Shown here: positions 6,321 through 14,685 of the stretch, piece by piece
Layout of the letters: each line of letters starts with the position of its first letter
Numbering within the stretch: position 1 is the stretch's first letter
The notes under the pieces: model-generated
The model's database searches: none
What the model saw: only the letters and a program-made list of their open reading frames with translations
What the model was told of the DNA's origin: nothing
IMG/VR virus record: IMGVR_UViG_3300025118_002664
Span: 1 to 47,322 of that record
DNA: 47,322 nt
Strand: one strand, 5' to 3'
Source of the DNA: a virus
Program-made: the position numbers and the translations under genes

Positions 6321-8527
6321 TGAGTAAATTAAAAGATATGTTTGAAAAACGACAAGAGGCGGGTACGGTATATAGAAATGTGCCTACTAAACGTGATGGT
6401 GATGTTCATCCGTTGAATTATGTTTATCCAGATGACATTCGACGCGAGCGTATTATGAACGACGATGTGGTACTTTCTGGAGAATCGGTGAGTTTGGACA
6501 GAGACATAGATAGGATTTCAAAATTTGAAAAAACCCAAGTGGGTGCTAGATTTTTAGATAGACAAATTTTATTACAACAATCTAACCCCTTTGCATATAC
6601 GAGAAATTATAGAGAAGATAATTTAAAAGATCATGTTGATCCAACAGTACACAAACCAAGACACGGTTATAAGATTTCTATAGCAACAGGCGCAACCGCA
6701 GTTAGTATTCCGGGCGAATTTACTTTTGTAACGGATGACGTTGGAAAAATGCAAGGAGAAACTGCTGATAAACTAGTTTCTAGTTCCGGCCCCGTTTATC
6801 TCAGACTATCTTCTAAAGAAGGTATGTTGAATACGGGTGGGTTAACCTTTGTTGATCTTGCAGCTGCAAAGGTTCGAAGATGGGGAGCAAATATCATAAA
6901 TAATTTTCTTGATAGTAAGGGTCATGTTTCAAAACTTGGACAACTTAGTGCTAGATTATTTGGCACTTCAGCTGCCTACAGGCCCGAAATTGAAACTCGA
7001 TATTTGGAACAAATTTGGGAACATAATAGAGGATTACAACGAGTGTCTGATGGGGGTCGTTACGGCCAAGTTTATCTGGGCTTGGAACCATACGATGAGT
7101 CTGGAACATATAGAGAAACATTTGGATCGGGCTTTGGCCGCGGCGGTCCTATAGATGGTGCTTTAGCTGAATCCGGCATAGCGCCTGGATTTCATAATTT
7201 ACAATCTCTACGAGAGAATGACTTTTTGATTGTTAATCTTTCTGTTGAGAGACAGTTTAATAGCATAGTACGCAGTGTGTCTAGGAGAATACATAGATAT
7301 GTCGCAAAGATTGTCGGTGATGTTGTTCAATCTACGGGAGTGAATCGGTTAACTGGTTTCATTACCAGCGTTACTGGTGGTAGGGTTAGATTGCCCAATC
7401 CATCAAGGACGGTTGCGGATTATGTCACTAAGTTTTTGCCTAGAGCACAGGACATTACTCTTCTTAGAAATATTAGACGATTTTTTGTTGGTATTGATGA
7501 TGTTATTGATAATGTAAATCGTGTTGGTAGTGTTTTGCAAACACCGGACTTTGGTGCTAGTAATATACGAATGAGATATTATGGTTCCAAAGCGGAAGAA
7601 GAAGCCAAATTAACTCGCGAGTTGGGTGCGGACAATCTAGAAGCACCGCGTGGACTTTGGGACGATGGGACACCCATTTCGTATCTGGATGCAATGCAGA
7701 CTTATAAACAACAAAATAAAATAATTTCAATTGGTCTTGAAGCAGGCAGTAATACTACACAGACTGAAGATGGGAAAACAGTTTTTGTAGCACAAGCTTG
7801 GGACAATCCATATTATAAAGATTGGATGCAAGCCGACAACCCTAGTGTTTATAGAGAACATGATTCGCAATTTGATTCAGATTCTATTGATGTTATATTT
7901 AGAGTTTTTGGTCAAGAGGAAGCTGCAGAAGTTAGATTTAGAGCATTTATTGAAGATATAAATGAAACGGTAACTCCAACATATAATGAAAACAAATATA
8001 TTGGTCGTTATGAAACCTTTTATACTTATGATAGAGTAACTAGAGATGTTGGTTTTTCATTAAGATTACACGCTTTTTCAGAAGCTGAACGAGATCTTGT
8101 AATGCAGAAGATGGCGTATTTAACAAGTTTAGCTTATCCAGAAAGTTCTGAAGGAAGTGGGCTCGGATATTTGACTCCACTGGTGACACAGTTAACTATT
8201 GGAAGACTTTATGTAAAACAACCATGTATTGTTCAAACTTTAACTCATACTATTGCAAATGATACATCTTGGGACATAGATAGGCAAACGCCTATGTCGG
8301 TGCTTGTTGGTATTGGGGTTAGGTTGTTGGATAAGAAACTTTATACACATTCGGCGATGGTAGATGATCAATTTACATTGTATTTAAAAGATGCACATGA
8401 ATTAATAAAACCTGACCATCCTTTCCCACCACCAGTTCCAACTCTCTCCGAACCCGACGCCAACAGATGGAATTCATTTGCTGGACCACGACCCACACAT
8501 GATTCATTTGGCGTACCCCTTCCTTAA
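6320..8527 (+). CDS. Baseplate/tail-tube initiator-like structural protein
   Basis: This 735-residue structural protein has a C-terminal domain (about 520-690) of the tube-like fold seen in phage tube-cap and tube-initiator proteins. Diagnostic pieces are EEAAEVRFRAFIEDINE, KYIGRYETFYTYDRVTRDV, AYLTSLAYP and RLYVKQPCIVQTLTHTI followed by SWDIDRQTPM. In T4 the related roles are played by gp48 and gp54, which cap the baseplate and nucleate tube polymerisation. The N-terminal 500 residues are not recognised and may wrap the hub. The start overlaps the tape-measure stop (TGATG), and AAGG at 6309-6312 serves as ribosome binding site. The C-terminus is Pro-rich. Fine assignment to gp48 or gp54 is not possible by eye. 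Confidence 0.55.
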   Translation: MSKLKDMFEKRQEAGTVYRNVPTKRDGDVHPLNYVYPDDIRRERIMNDDVVLSGESVSLDRDIDRISKFEKTQVGARFLDRQILLQQSNPFAYTRNYREDNLKDHVDPTVHKPRHGYKISIATGATAVSIPGEFTFVTDDVGKMQGETADKLVSSSGPVYLRLSSKEGMLNTGGLTFVDLAAAKVRRWGANIINNFLDSKGHVSKLGQLSARLFGTSAAYRPEIETRYLEQIWEHNRGLQRVSDGGRYGQVYLGLEPYDESGTYRETFGSGFGRGGPIDGALAESGIAPGFHNLQSLRENDFLIVNLSVERQFNSIVRSVSRRIHRYVAKIVGDVVQSTGVNRLTGFITSVTGGRVRLPNPSRTVADYVTKFLPRAQDITLLRNIRRFFVGIDDVIDNVNRVGSVLQTPDFGASNIRMRYYGSKAEEEAKLTRELGADNLEAPRGLWDDGTPISYLDAMQTYKQQNKIISIGLEAGSNTTQTEDGKTVFVAQAWDNPYYKDWMQADNPSVYREHDSQFDSDSIDVIFRVFGQEEAAEVRFRAFIEDINETVTPTYNENKYIGRYETFYTYDRVTRDVGFSLRLHAFSEAERDLVMQKMAYLTSLAYPESSEGSGLGYLTPLVTQLTIGRLYVKQPCIVQTLTHTIANDTSWDIDRQTPMSVLVGIGVRLLDKKLYTHSAMVDDQFTLYLKDAHELIKPDHPFPPPVPTLSEPDANRWNSFAGPRPTHDSFGVPLP

Positions 8528-8545
8528 TATTTTGGAGATTAAATT

Positions 8546-8821
8546 ATGAAACGCTTTAAGGAAACAAGACTTGTCAATATACCCGGCCGCGGAAACACAT
8601 ATAAAATTTCATTCGTTGATTCGTTTAAAGACAATGTACAAGTATTAACTCGTTATACACCGAAAGAAAAAGAAAGATTAGATCTTATTGCTCATAAATT
8701 TTATAATGATAGTTCCAAGTGGTTTATAATTGCAAGAGCAAACAATGAAGTAAAGGGTACTTTATATGCTACTCCGGGCAAAAATTTGGTTATTCCAAGG
8801 ATAGATGATGCCTTTATTTAA
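8546..8821 (+). CDS. LysM-domain tail/baseplate protein (gpX/gp53-like)
   Basis: This 91-residue protein has a LysM-like module over residues about 40-85: a helix (RLDLIAHKFYND), the conserved Trp-containing turn (SSKWFIIARANN) and the closing strand TPGKNLVIPR. Small LysM proteins (tail protein X, XkdP-like, or the LysM-like part of T4 gp53) sit between tape measure and hub in many contractile tails and help bind hub and baseplate pieces. A GGAG site precedes the ATG by 9 bases. The 3' end overlaps the hub gene by 14-17 bases, so the two are translationally coupled. Confidence 0.7.
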   Translation: MKRFKETRLVNIPGRGNTYKISFVDSFKDNVQVLTRYTPKEKERLDLIAHKFYNDSSKWFIIARANNEVKGTLYATPGKNLVIPRIDDAFI

Positions 8822-11672
8822 AAATTCATTTAGTAAAGATATACAAGACGAATTAAATTATAGAAAATCTTTTAATGCTCTTCAAACTGTATTAATGCCC
8901 CATGTAAGAGTAACTTCACTTGTTGAAACTGAAGGTGTATGGTCTGTTTCAGATCCCAATAAGAAGTATCAACAATTAAGAGGATTTACACTAGGCATAT
9001 CCGATCTAGATAATATGAACAGTCTTAGTTCATATTTTAATAGAGGAGGACAGACAGGAACAGGTATTGGAATAACATATATGGGTAATAAACCAACTCC
9101 AGTTCACATTGATACTGTTCCAAATTTACCACCCCCCGGCGTAACTGGAGTAACTATATCAACTCAATCCAAAGGTGGTTTTATTTTTAAGGCCGTGGTT
9201 AGTTTAAAGTTTTATGGAAAAGAACAATATGATTTTATTTATCAAACCATGTTACGGCCAGGAAATCCAATTGTTATTGAGTATGGTCATACTCGAAATC
9301 CGGTTACTGATGAACAACTGTTGGTGAAGAAGGGCTTCTTTGAGTCGGCCCCAGACGAACCCCCGCGGGTAGGTTTGGAGTATGAATCGGTTTCTGCTGC
9401 GGGTACAACTAATAAAGATTTAGAGTTCTTTGATGTGTTAGATGGTTCTACTTTTCAAAAATATGTAGATAATTTTAGAAATAATATACCATTAAAGCCC
9501 ACAAGAAATTCTGGAGCCGTCATTGGGCTGGTGTCTAATTTTAGAACCCGATTAAATGAACAAAATGAATATGAAGCTGAAATAGAAATTATAAATGCAT
9601 TAGAATTTTTATTTACACTGGGCATAGATGATACATTTTTAGACTATCGTGAAAATACTCAACAGTCAAAATCCATTCGTGAAGGATTTGGCCAAATTTC
9701 ACGGGAGGGATGGCAACCAGATCATGACATATATTTTCAGTCAGTTATAGAAGATGGTCTGGTCAACGTGGATGTGGATAATGTTGAGAATAAATATAAT
9801 CACCAGATTATATTACCTTCTGAGTGGACTATTGATCCTGTCGAGATTCCATTTGTTGAGGGTTCCGGGCAACGTACAGTTGATAGGTCAACTTCGAATA
9901 AGGATGCGGAGGCTCAACAGAAGTATAACATCAAGAGTGGTTCAGATATTACATATCTATCTTTACGATATTTTTTCGATAGGTTGTTACCACGAATTAT
10001 AAACACCGCATTTCGTAATTCGGAGGTATTTAACTATGAAGTAAAACTTGAATCAGGCGATGAAGATGAGTCAGATAGAATCATATATTATCCAGAATTA
10101 AGATCAATAGATATTAACAGCATATTAATAAACAATGTTAATTTGTATGTTGACGCCGGTACACTAGTGTATGGGGGGGGAGATCGTGATGGAGATCACT
10201 TGTCCCAACTGGGATCATTAGTCGAGAGGATTTCTACGGAATATTCTACGTTTTTCCAAAACATACGACAAGACAATTATTCATATAAATACACAGATTC
10301 AACTAATACTAGTTTTTTTGCTATTGTTCCTGAATGGTCTGAAAAGGAATTGTATACAAATACAGATTCACTTGGTGGTATTTTTATAAATTATTTGGTT
10401 ATTAGAGATGCTTTTAATTCTTCCAATTCAGTTGCTGAGGCAGTACAAAAAGTTTTGAACCAAATAAATGTTTCTAGTAATAATCTTTTAAATTTAAAAA
10501 TGAGATATGTGGAGATGAAACCTCCTACAGACATCTTGGCCAATTATGAAAATATGTCAGGGGAAGAGAAAGATGCAGCGATGGAGGAGCTGGGGCGCTT
10601 TACCGGCCGTTCGGGCCTCACTACTAAGATTGTATTAACAATTTTTGATGAAAGAAAAATGGTTGCCGACAATATAGGAAATAAAAAGTCGAATTTGTTT
10701 ACTTTCTTTTCTGGAAATGTTTCAGAGGCATTATCATATGATTTAAATTTTTCGTTGCCAACTGCTATTGCAAGTTCTGTTATGGCAAGTACGTTTAGTC
10801 CTTTAGAAACCATAGGAGGAGTTTACGGAGATCCAGAGTTAAAAACTGTTGTAGATTATGGATATGCTCTGGATGATAATGGAGAGGCTGCCGTAAAAAG
10901 TATGTTGCGTGATCAACAACTCTCTGATAACCAAGATTTACAGACGATACAAGAGTTAATTAGAACTACTGGAATAGTAATATCTGAAAAAGCAGGTGGA
11001 AAAGAACAAATTATAAATCGGTTTAATGTCTTAAATAATGACATTGATAGAGGTGAAATTCACGCTATAATGGTGAGGGGAGCTAAAATCTACCTGGCAA
11101 AGCGTGATGGGTATGCACGGAAAGCGGCCCGCCCCCACGACCTAACAATAAACGGCGTCACAGGCCTCTCATCGGAACGGATTGAACGGATCATTACTAA
11201 AGCATTACTTTATCAAGCGATGGACGAAGTAGCTTCGGGTGAGGTTGATAATCGTATGGACGCAGACGAAATAACTGAAGAACGCCTTCTTAGAGAAATA
11301 ATAGGATATCAAGAATTAACACCTGCTGCCATGAAAGCTTCAACAATTAAAAATAAGTTACTTCAACAGACAAGTCTTCCAGCAGCACCACAAATTAATA
11401 TAAAATTACAAGGCCTTGATGGTTTTAAGTTTGGAAATTTGTTTACGGTTAAAAATGTTTTACCTTCACCATATAATGAAACTAATGTTTTTATGGTGAC
11501 CGGATATAAACATACTATAGATTCTACAGCGTGGACCACAGAACTTCAAGGTCAATTGATTGCTAGTGGCCAACCACGTTTTCAAGCGGCTATGGCCAAA
11601 GCTCGAGTAGGCGGGGACGATCCCCACGCGGGAATTGTGGGTAGGGGAGCACATATGTTAGGAGATTCATAA
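8808..11672 (+). CDS. Large baseplate hub protein
   Basis: This protein has 954 residues from the ATG at 8808. An ATG also exists at 8805, but the AAGGA at 8797-8801 is better spaced for 8808. The N-terminal half contains beta-rich blocks (GGFIFKAVVSLKFYGKEQYD, MLRPGNPIVIEYGHTRNP) typical of hub proteins of the gp27/gpD type, where a surface forms a tube-sized ring. The C-terminal block IKLQGLDGFKFGNLFTVKN followed by FMVTGYKHTIDSTAWTTELQG is the classic closing motif of phage hub proteins. It lies directly after the LysM protein, the usual order. No lysozyme or peptidase domain is evident, so cell-wall digestion must come from another protein. Confidence 0.7.
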   Translation: MPLFKNSFSKDIQDELNYRKSFNALQTVLMPHVRVTSLVETEGVWSVSDPNKKYQQLRGFTLGISDLDNMNSLSSYFNRGGQTGTGIGITYMGNKPTPVHIDTVPNLPPPGVTGVTISTQSKGGFIFKAVVSLKFYGKEQYDFIYQTMLRPGNPIVIEYGHTRNPVTDEQLLVKKGFFESAPDEPPRVGLEYESVSAAGTTNKDLEFFDVLDGSTFQKYVDNFRNNIPLKPTRNSGAVIGLVSNFRTRLNEQNEYEAEIEIINALEFLFTLGIDDTFLDYRENTQQSKSIREGFGQISREGWQPDHDIYFQSVIEDGLVNVDVDNVENKYNHQIILPSEWTIDPVEIPFVEGSGQRTVDRSTSNKDAEAQQKYNIKSGSDITYLSLRYFFDRLLPRIINTAFRNSEVFNYEVKLESGDEDESDRIIYYPELRSIDINSILINNVNLYVDAGTLVYGGGDRDGDHLSQLGSLVERISTEYSTFFQNIRQDNYSYKYTDSTNTSFFAIVPEWSEKELYTNTDSLGGIFINYLVIRDAFNSSNSVAEAVQKVLNQINVSSNNLLNLKMRYVEMKPPTDILANYENMSGEEKDAAMEELGRFTGRSGLTTKIVLTIFDERKMVADNIGNKKSNLFTFFSGNVSEALSYDLNFSLPTAIASSVMASTFSPLETIGGVYGDPELKTVVDYGYALDDNGEAAVKSMLRDQQLSDNQDLQTIQELIRTTGIVISEKAGGKEQIINRFNVLNNDIDRGEIHAIMVRGAKIYLAKRDGYARKAARPHDLTINGVTGLSSERIERIITKALLYQAMDEVASGEVDNRMDADEITEERLLREIIGYQELTPAAMKASTIKNKLLQQTSLPAAPQINIKLQGLDGFKFGNLFTVKNVLPSPYNETNVFMVTGYKHTIDSTAWTTELQGQLIASGQPRFQAAMAKARVGGDDPHAGIVGRGAHMLGDS

Positions 11673-12055
11673 TGTTATTTGATGTCACTATTACAAACAC
11701 AGCACCAACAATAACGGAAGTTTATAGACTGCAAGGTTATCTTCCACGATATTTTGCTGCTAGAGCAAATCGTATATATAATGAAGTATTTGAGATTTCT
11801 CGTAAAGATTATGAACGTTTCTATGACAATTCGTATGTTGTGTTAGGTCATTTGAAATGGGTTATTAAAGGTCACTTAACGGATCGTAAATTTAATTTAT
11901 ACACGGGCAATCCTACATTTGCTGGGGGTAGAGAACAAATTAATATTCCTAGCGTCTTGACACAGAACGCTGCAGCAGTTAAATTCCTTAGTAAGAGAAT
12001 ACCATATCTTGAAAATCATTTGACAAACTATCAAGAATTTTATGACGGAGTTTGA
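11672..12055 (+). CDS. Unknown small protein at the end of the tail module
   Basis: This 127-residue protein is not recognised. It is rich in Tyr, Arg and Asn (LQGYLPRYFAARANRIYNEVF), with no signal peptide or membrane segment. The start overlaps the hub gene stop (TAATG) with GGAG 8 bases upstream, and its own stop overlaps the next start (TGATG). It is therefore translated as part of the tail operon, and a minor baseplate component is the simplest guess. Confidence 0.6.
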   Translation: MLFDVTITNTAPTITEVYRLQGYLPRYFAARANRIYNEVFEISRKDYERFYDNSYVVLGHLKWVIKGHLTDRKFNLYTGNPTFAGGREQINIPSVLTQNAAAVKFLSKRIPYLENHLTNYQEFYDGV

Positions 12056-13332
12056 TGCAATTTTTAAAAGGTTATGATTTACAAACACTTCTAGCTTCTG
12101 ACGAACCCAAGGTTTGTTTGTATTTACTTTCAGATCCAGAGGCACACCCTCTCTTAAATTCTTTGTCTTGCATTTATGTTAAGACTCAAGATGGAGAATT
12201 CTATTCTTCATTTACTCATGTTGATTATCCCCACCAAGATTATCAAGGTTTGGTTCTACGAAATGCTTTTGTGTATGACATAAAGCAATTGTTACACTTG
12301 GGGTTGGATGTACAAGATTGTTTTGATTTAAAATATTTTGATAATAAGGAAGTTTACAATCAACTTTCTACATTCTATTCTGTTCGGTTGAGTCAAGTTT
12401 CTAATCTAAATTCGGTGATTCCCATTTATTCTCATTTGGATACGCTTCAACAAATTGGTCAATCGTTAGATGTTGTATTGTTAGATAAAAAGAAAGATGC
12501 TTTTGATCAGAAGTATCTAACTACATACCATAATATTATTCCTTATGTTTTTTCTAAAATAGAATCTGAAGGATTGTTTGTTGATCACGATACATTTTTG
12601 AATTCATTTGGATTGGAGAGGCGTAATTTAATTAACGATGATAGAGTTTTAACTAACTATAATCATTACACCACCACAGGCAGACCCAGTAACGCATATG
12701 GTGGAATCAATTATGCTGCTCTCAATAAGGCTGATGACTCTAGAACCTCATTTGTTTCTAGACATGAGAATGGTAAGTTAGTAAATATGGATTTTAATGG
12801 TTATCATTTATTTTTAGTTGCAGAACAGATTGGTATGGAACTTCCAGAAGACCCACATACAATGTTGGGTCAACATTATTTTAAAACAACAGAACTAACA
12901 CCGAAACAATATAATGAGTCAAAGGTAATAACTTTTAGAAATCTTTATGGATATCAGTTTGAAGATATTGTAAAAGACATTCCGTTGTTTGATAAAGTTG
13001 ATAGATTCCAAGATAAATTGTGGTCAGAGTATCAGAGTAAAGGTATGTTGATTACAGAGCTTGGCAAAAAGATTGTGGTAGAAAACGCTATACGAAATAA
13101 AGTATTTAATTATTTTGTTCAGTCGGTGGAAGCAGAAACAAATATCAAATATTTGTACAATCTTATAAAACAAGATATAGTTCCGATTCTCTATACTTAT
13201 GATTCAATGCTTTTTGATGTAGAGGAAGCTAAAATTGATAATTTAATTAATATTTTACGGGATGTATTGAAACATCCGTTTTCAATTTCTATTGGTGACA
13301 ACCTGAAAAATATGAAATTTGAACATTTTTAA
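12055..13332 (+). CDS. Divergent family A (PolA-like) DNA polymerase-related protein
   Basis: This 425-residue protein starts at the ATG overlapping the upstream stop; GGAG at 12047-12050 supports it. The C-terminal half retains the Pol I palm layout. It has a TTTGRPS turn near 206-212, motif A KLVNMDFNGYHLFLVA with Asp246 (Pol I DYSQIELR), motif B ESKVITFRNLYG with Lys290 and the final YG, a QSVEAE block near 357 aligning with the Pol I IQG-AAD helix, and motif C YTYDSMLFD with Asp383. Both metal-binding aspartates are kept. The N-terminal 120 residues resemble a decayed 3'-5' exonuclease fold (AFVYDIKQLLHLGLDV). It sits just before gp32. The phage also has a full gp43, so this is a second polymerase-like protein of unknown task. 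Confidence 0.65.
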   Translation: MQFLKGYDLQTLLASDEPKVCLYLLSDPEAHPLLNSLSCIYVKTQDGEFYSSFTHVDYPHQDYQGLVLRNAFVYDIKQLLHLGLDVQDCFDLKYFDNKEVYNQLSTFYSVRLSQVSNLNSVIPIYSHLDTLQQIGQSLDVVLLDKKKDAFDQKYLTTYHNIIPYVFSKIESEGLFVDHDTFLNSFGLERRNLINDDRVLTNYNHYTTTGRPSNAYGGINYAALNKADDSRTSFVSRHENGKLVNMDFNGYHLFLVAEQIGMELPEDPHTMLGQHYFKTTELTPKQYNESKVITFRNLYGYQFEDIVKDIPLFDKVDRFQDKLWSEYQSKGMLITELGKKIVVENAIRNKVFNYFVQSVEAETNIKYLYNLIKQDIVPILYTYDSMLFDVEEAKIDNLINILRDVLKHPFSISIGDNLKNMKFEHF

Positions 13333-13335
13333 ACC

Positions 13336-13343
13336 TATTTATA
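13336..13343 (+). promoter_or_regulatory. Candidate late-promoter motif (TATTTATA) abutting a hairpin
   Basis: CCTATTTATAG starts 3 bases after a stop codon and 32 bases before the start at 13368. If it acts as a -10-like late element, transcription would start about 6-7 bases downstream, inside the 5' arm of the hairpin at 13344-13367. Confidence 0.45.
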
Positions 13344-13367
13344 GACAATTCCAACAGAGGGATTGTC
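13344..13367 (+). promoter_or_regulatory. Ribosome-binding-site-sequestering hairpin
   Basis: The arms GACAATTCC (13344-13352) and GGGATTGTC (13359-13367) form a continuous 9-bp stem with one G-U pair and the 6-base loop AACAGA. The Shine-Dalgarno sequence (GAGGG, 13357-13361) lies in the loop and 3' arm, and the stem ends on the base before the ATG. Long transcripts should therefore translate the next gene poorly. Transcripts starting inside the 5' arm would not form the stem. Confidence 0.65.
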
Positions 13368-13799
13368 ATGGAGACACAGTTACTTTGTACTTTTTGTAAG
13401 TCAGATGAGTTGATCAAAACTTGTCAAGAGATCTCAGAAAAATATCAAGTAGTTTCAGATAAAATTTTTATTTTAGAAAATACGAAAGAAGCAGTGGACA
13501 TTTACTCTGATGATGAACAACAGTTAATTTTAACATATAATGTTACAAATGCTGATTTAAACGATGTTTTAAATTCCACAATATCCGTTCATCGTAAAAA
13601 ACAAACTAATACCATTTATACAATCAATGCTCTTAATAAATTAATCATGGAAAAGAATAATGGAATCCTAGATAAAAGATTTAGAGTTGATTGGGAAGAA
13701 TTAGAGAATATGGTTTTGGTCACCGCATATGGCAAATTGAAAAAGATACCAACACAAGTAAAACAAATTTTAAGATTAGACGAAATTACGAATACTTAA
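13368..13799 (+). CDS. Conserved T4-like phage protein of unknown function
   Basis: This 143-residue protein has the look of a conserved hypothetical of marine T4-like phages. The N-terminus LLCTFCKSDELI carries a CTFC pair, then come ISVHRKKQTNTIYTINALN and a C-terminal LDKRFRVDWEELEN block with a basic tail (GKLKKIPTQVKQIL). There is no catalytic motif. A single CxxC is not enough for a zinc site unless it dimerises. It lies between the PolA-like gene and gp32 in a region rich in regulatory signals, so a role in replication or late transcription is possible. Its translation is probably controlled by the hairpin immediately before the ATG. Confidence 0.65.
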   Translation: METQLLCTFCKSDELIKTCQEISEKYQVVSDKIFILENTKEAVDIYSDDEQQLILTYNVTNADLNDVLNSTISVHRKKQTNTIYTINALNKLIMEKNNGILDKRFRVDWEELENMVLVTAYGKLKKIPTQVKQILRLDEITNT

Positions 13800-13828
13800 T
13801 AATAAATAAATAAACCTTAAATTACCCC

Positions 13829-13857
13829 TTGACAGTTAATACTAAACCTGTTAGATT
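13829..13857 (+). promoter_or_regulatory. Sigma70-type promoter for gp32
   Basis: TTGACA (13829-13834) and TAGATT (13852-13857) are spaced by exactly 17 bases in the 100-base gap before gp32. The leader that follows (13861-13890) is A/T-rich and unstructured and ends in AAGGAG. This resembles the T4 gp32 leader, where gp32 binds its own messenger, but autoregulation is inferred only. Confidence 0.75.
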
Positions 13858-13900
13858 ATGTAGTGTTAAATTTTAAACCCTAAACCATAAGGAGAAAATT

Positions 13901-14674
13901 ATGGCTCTTGACATTGCGGCACTTCGTGCCAAGTTAAACACTTTTCAGGGACAAACTAAGCGGACATCCGCTTTTTGGAGGCCGACAGAAGGCAAGTCCC
14001 AAGTAAGGATCGTTCCGTTGACGAACTGTCCCGAAAACCCCTTCAGTGAACTCTATTTCCATTATCTTGGAAACCGGAGTCACCTAAGTCCAATTTCCAA
14101 CGGTAATCGTGATCCGATTGCAGAGTTCGCGGAGAACCTTCGTGCTGAGGGAACCCGTGATGCTTATCAACAGGCTCGTGCTTTTATGCCCAAACTTCGC
14201 ACTTTCGCTCCAGTAGTGGTCCGTGGTGAAGAAGACAAGGGTGTGCGTTTTTACTCGTTTGGTAAGACTGTTTATCAAGCACTTCTTACTTACATTAACG
14301 ATCCCGACTATGGTGATATTACTCATATCGAAACTGGACGGGACATTGTAGTGGATTATACTCCACAGGAGAAGAGTGATACGAACTTCGCGAAGACAAC
14401 GATTTTGGTGAAGCCGAATCAGACTCCAGTTTCAGAGGATGCTGAGTTGGTCGAACGCTGGACAACCAAGCAACCAGATCTTAATACTCTTTTCAAGGAA
14501 CCTACTTTTGAAGAGCTGTCCGTTGTTCTAAAGCGTTACCTTGATCCTAATTCAGCGGATGAAGATACTAGTACAACTGAACAGGTAACTGCACCTGCTA
14601 CAGTACAGGCTTCGTCTGGTGGTGATAAGGTTAAGTCAGCAGTAGATGAGTTTGAGTCCCTATTTTCAGAATAA
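13901..14674 (+). CDS. 32: Single-stranded DNA-binding protein gp32
   Basis: This 257-residue gp32 homologue coats single-stranded DNA during replication and recombination. It has a short basic N-terminus (ALRAKLNTFQ), a core beginning FWRPTEGKSQVRIVPL, the FYSFGKTVYQALLTYI stretch typical of gp32 cores, a Thr/Ala-rich linker and an acidic tail DEFESLFSE, through which gp32 contacts partners. It has only one Cys (C43) and lacks the His/Cys3 zinc site of T4 gp32. It uses more G/C-ending codons than its neighbours, fitting high expression. It has its own promoter and a strong AAGGAG site, and is followed 11 bases later by uvsX. Confidence 0.85.
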   Translation: MALDIAALRAKLNTFQGQTKRTSAFWRPTEGKSQVRIVPLTNCPENPFSELYFHYLGNRSHLSPISNGNRDPIAEFAENLRAEGTRDAYQQARAFMPKLRTFAPVVVRGEEDKGVRFYSFGKTVYQALLTYINDPDYGDITHIETGRDIVVDYTPQEKSDTNFAKTTILVKPNQTPVSEDAELVERWTTKQPDLNTLFKEPTFEELSVVLKRYLDPNSADEDTSTTEQVTAPATVQASSGGDKVKSAVDEFESLFSE

Positions 14675-14685
14675 GGGGCTAGCTC

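Noticed and set aside
13800-13808. TAATAAATA before gp32 as a T4-type late promoter
   Set aside because: It resembles the T4 box in sense orientation, but the region is low-complexity A/T and it stands alone; kept only as a possibility.
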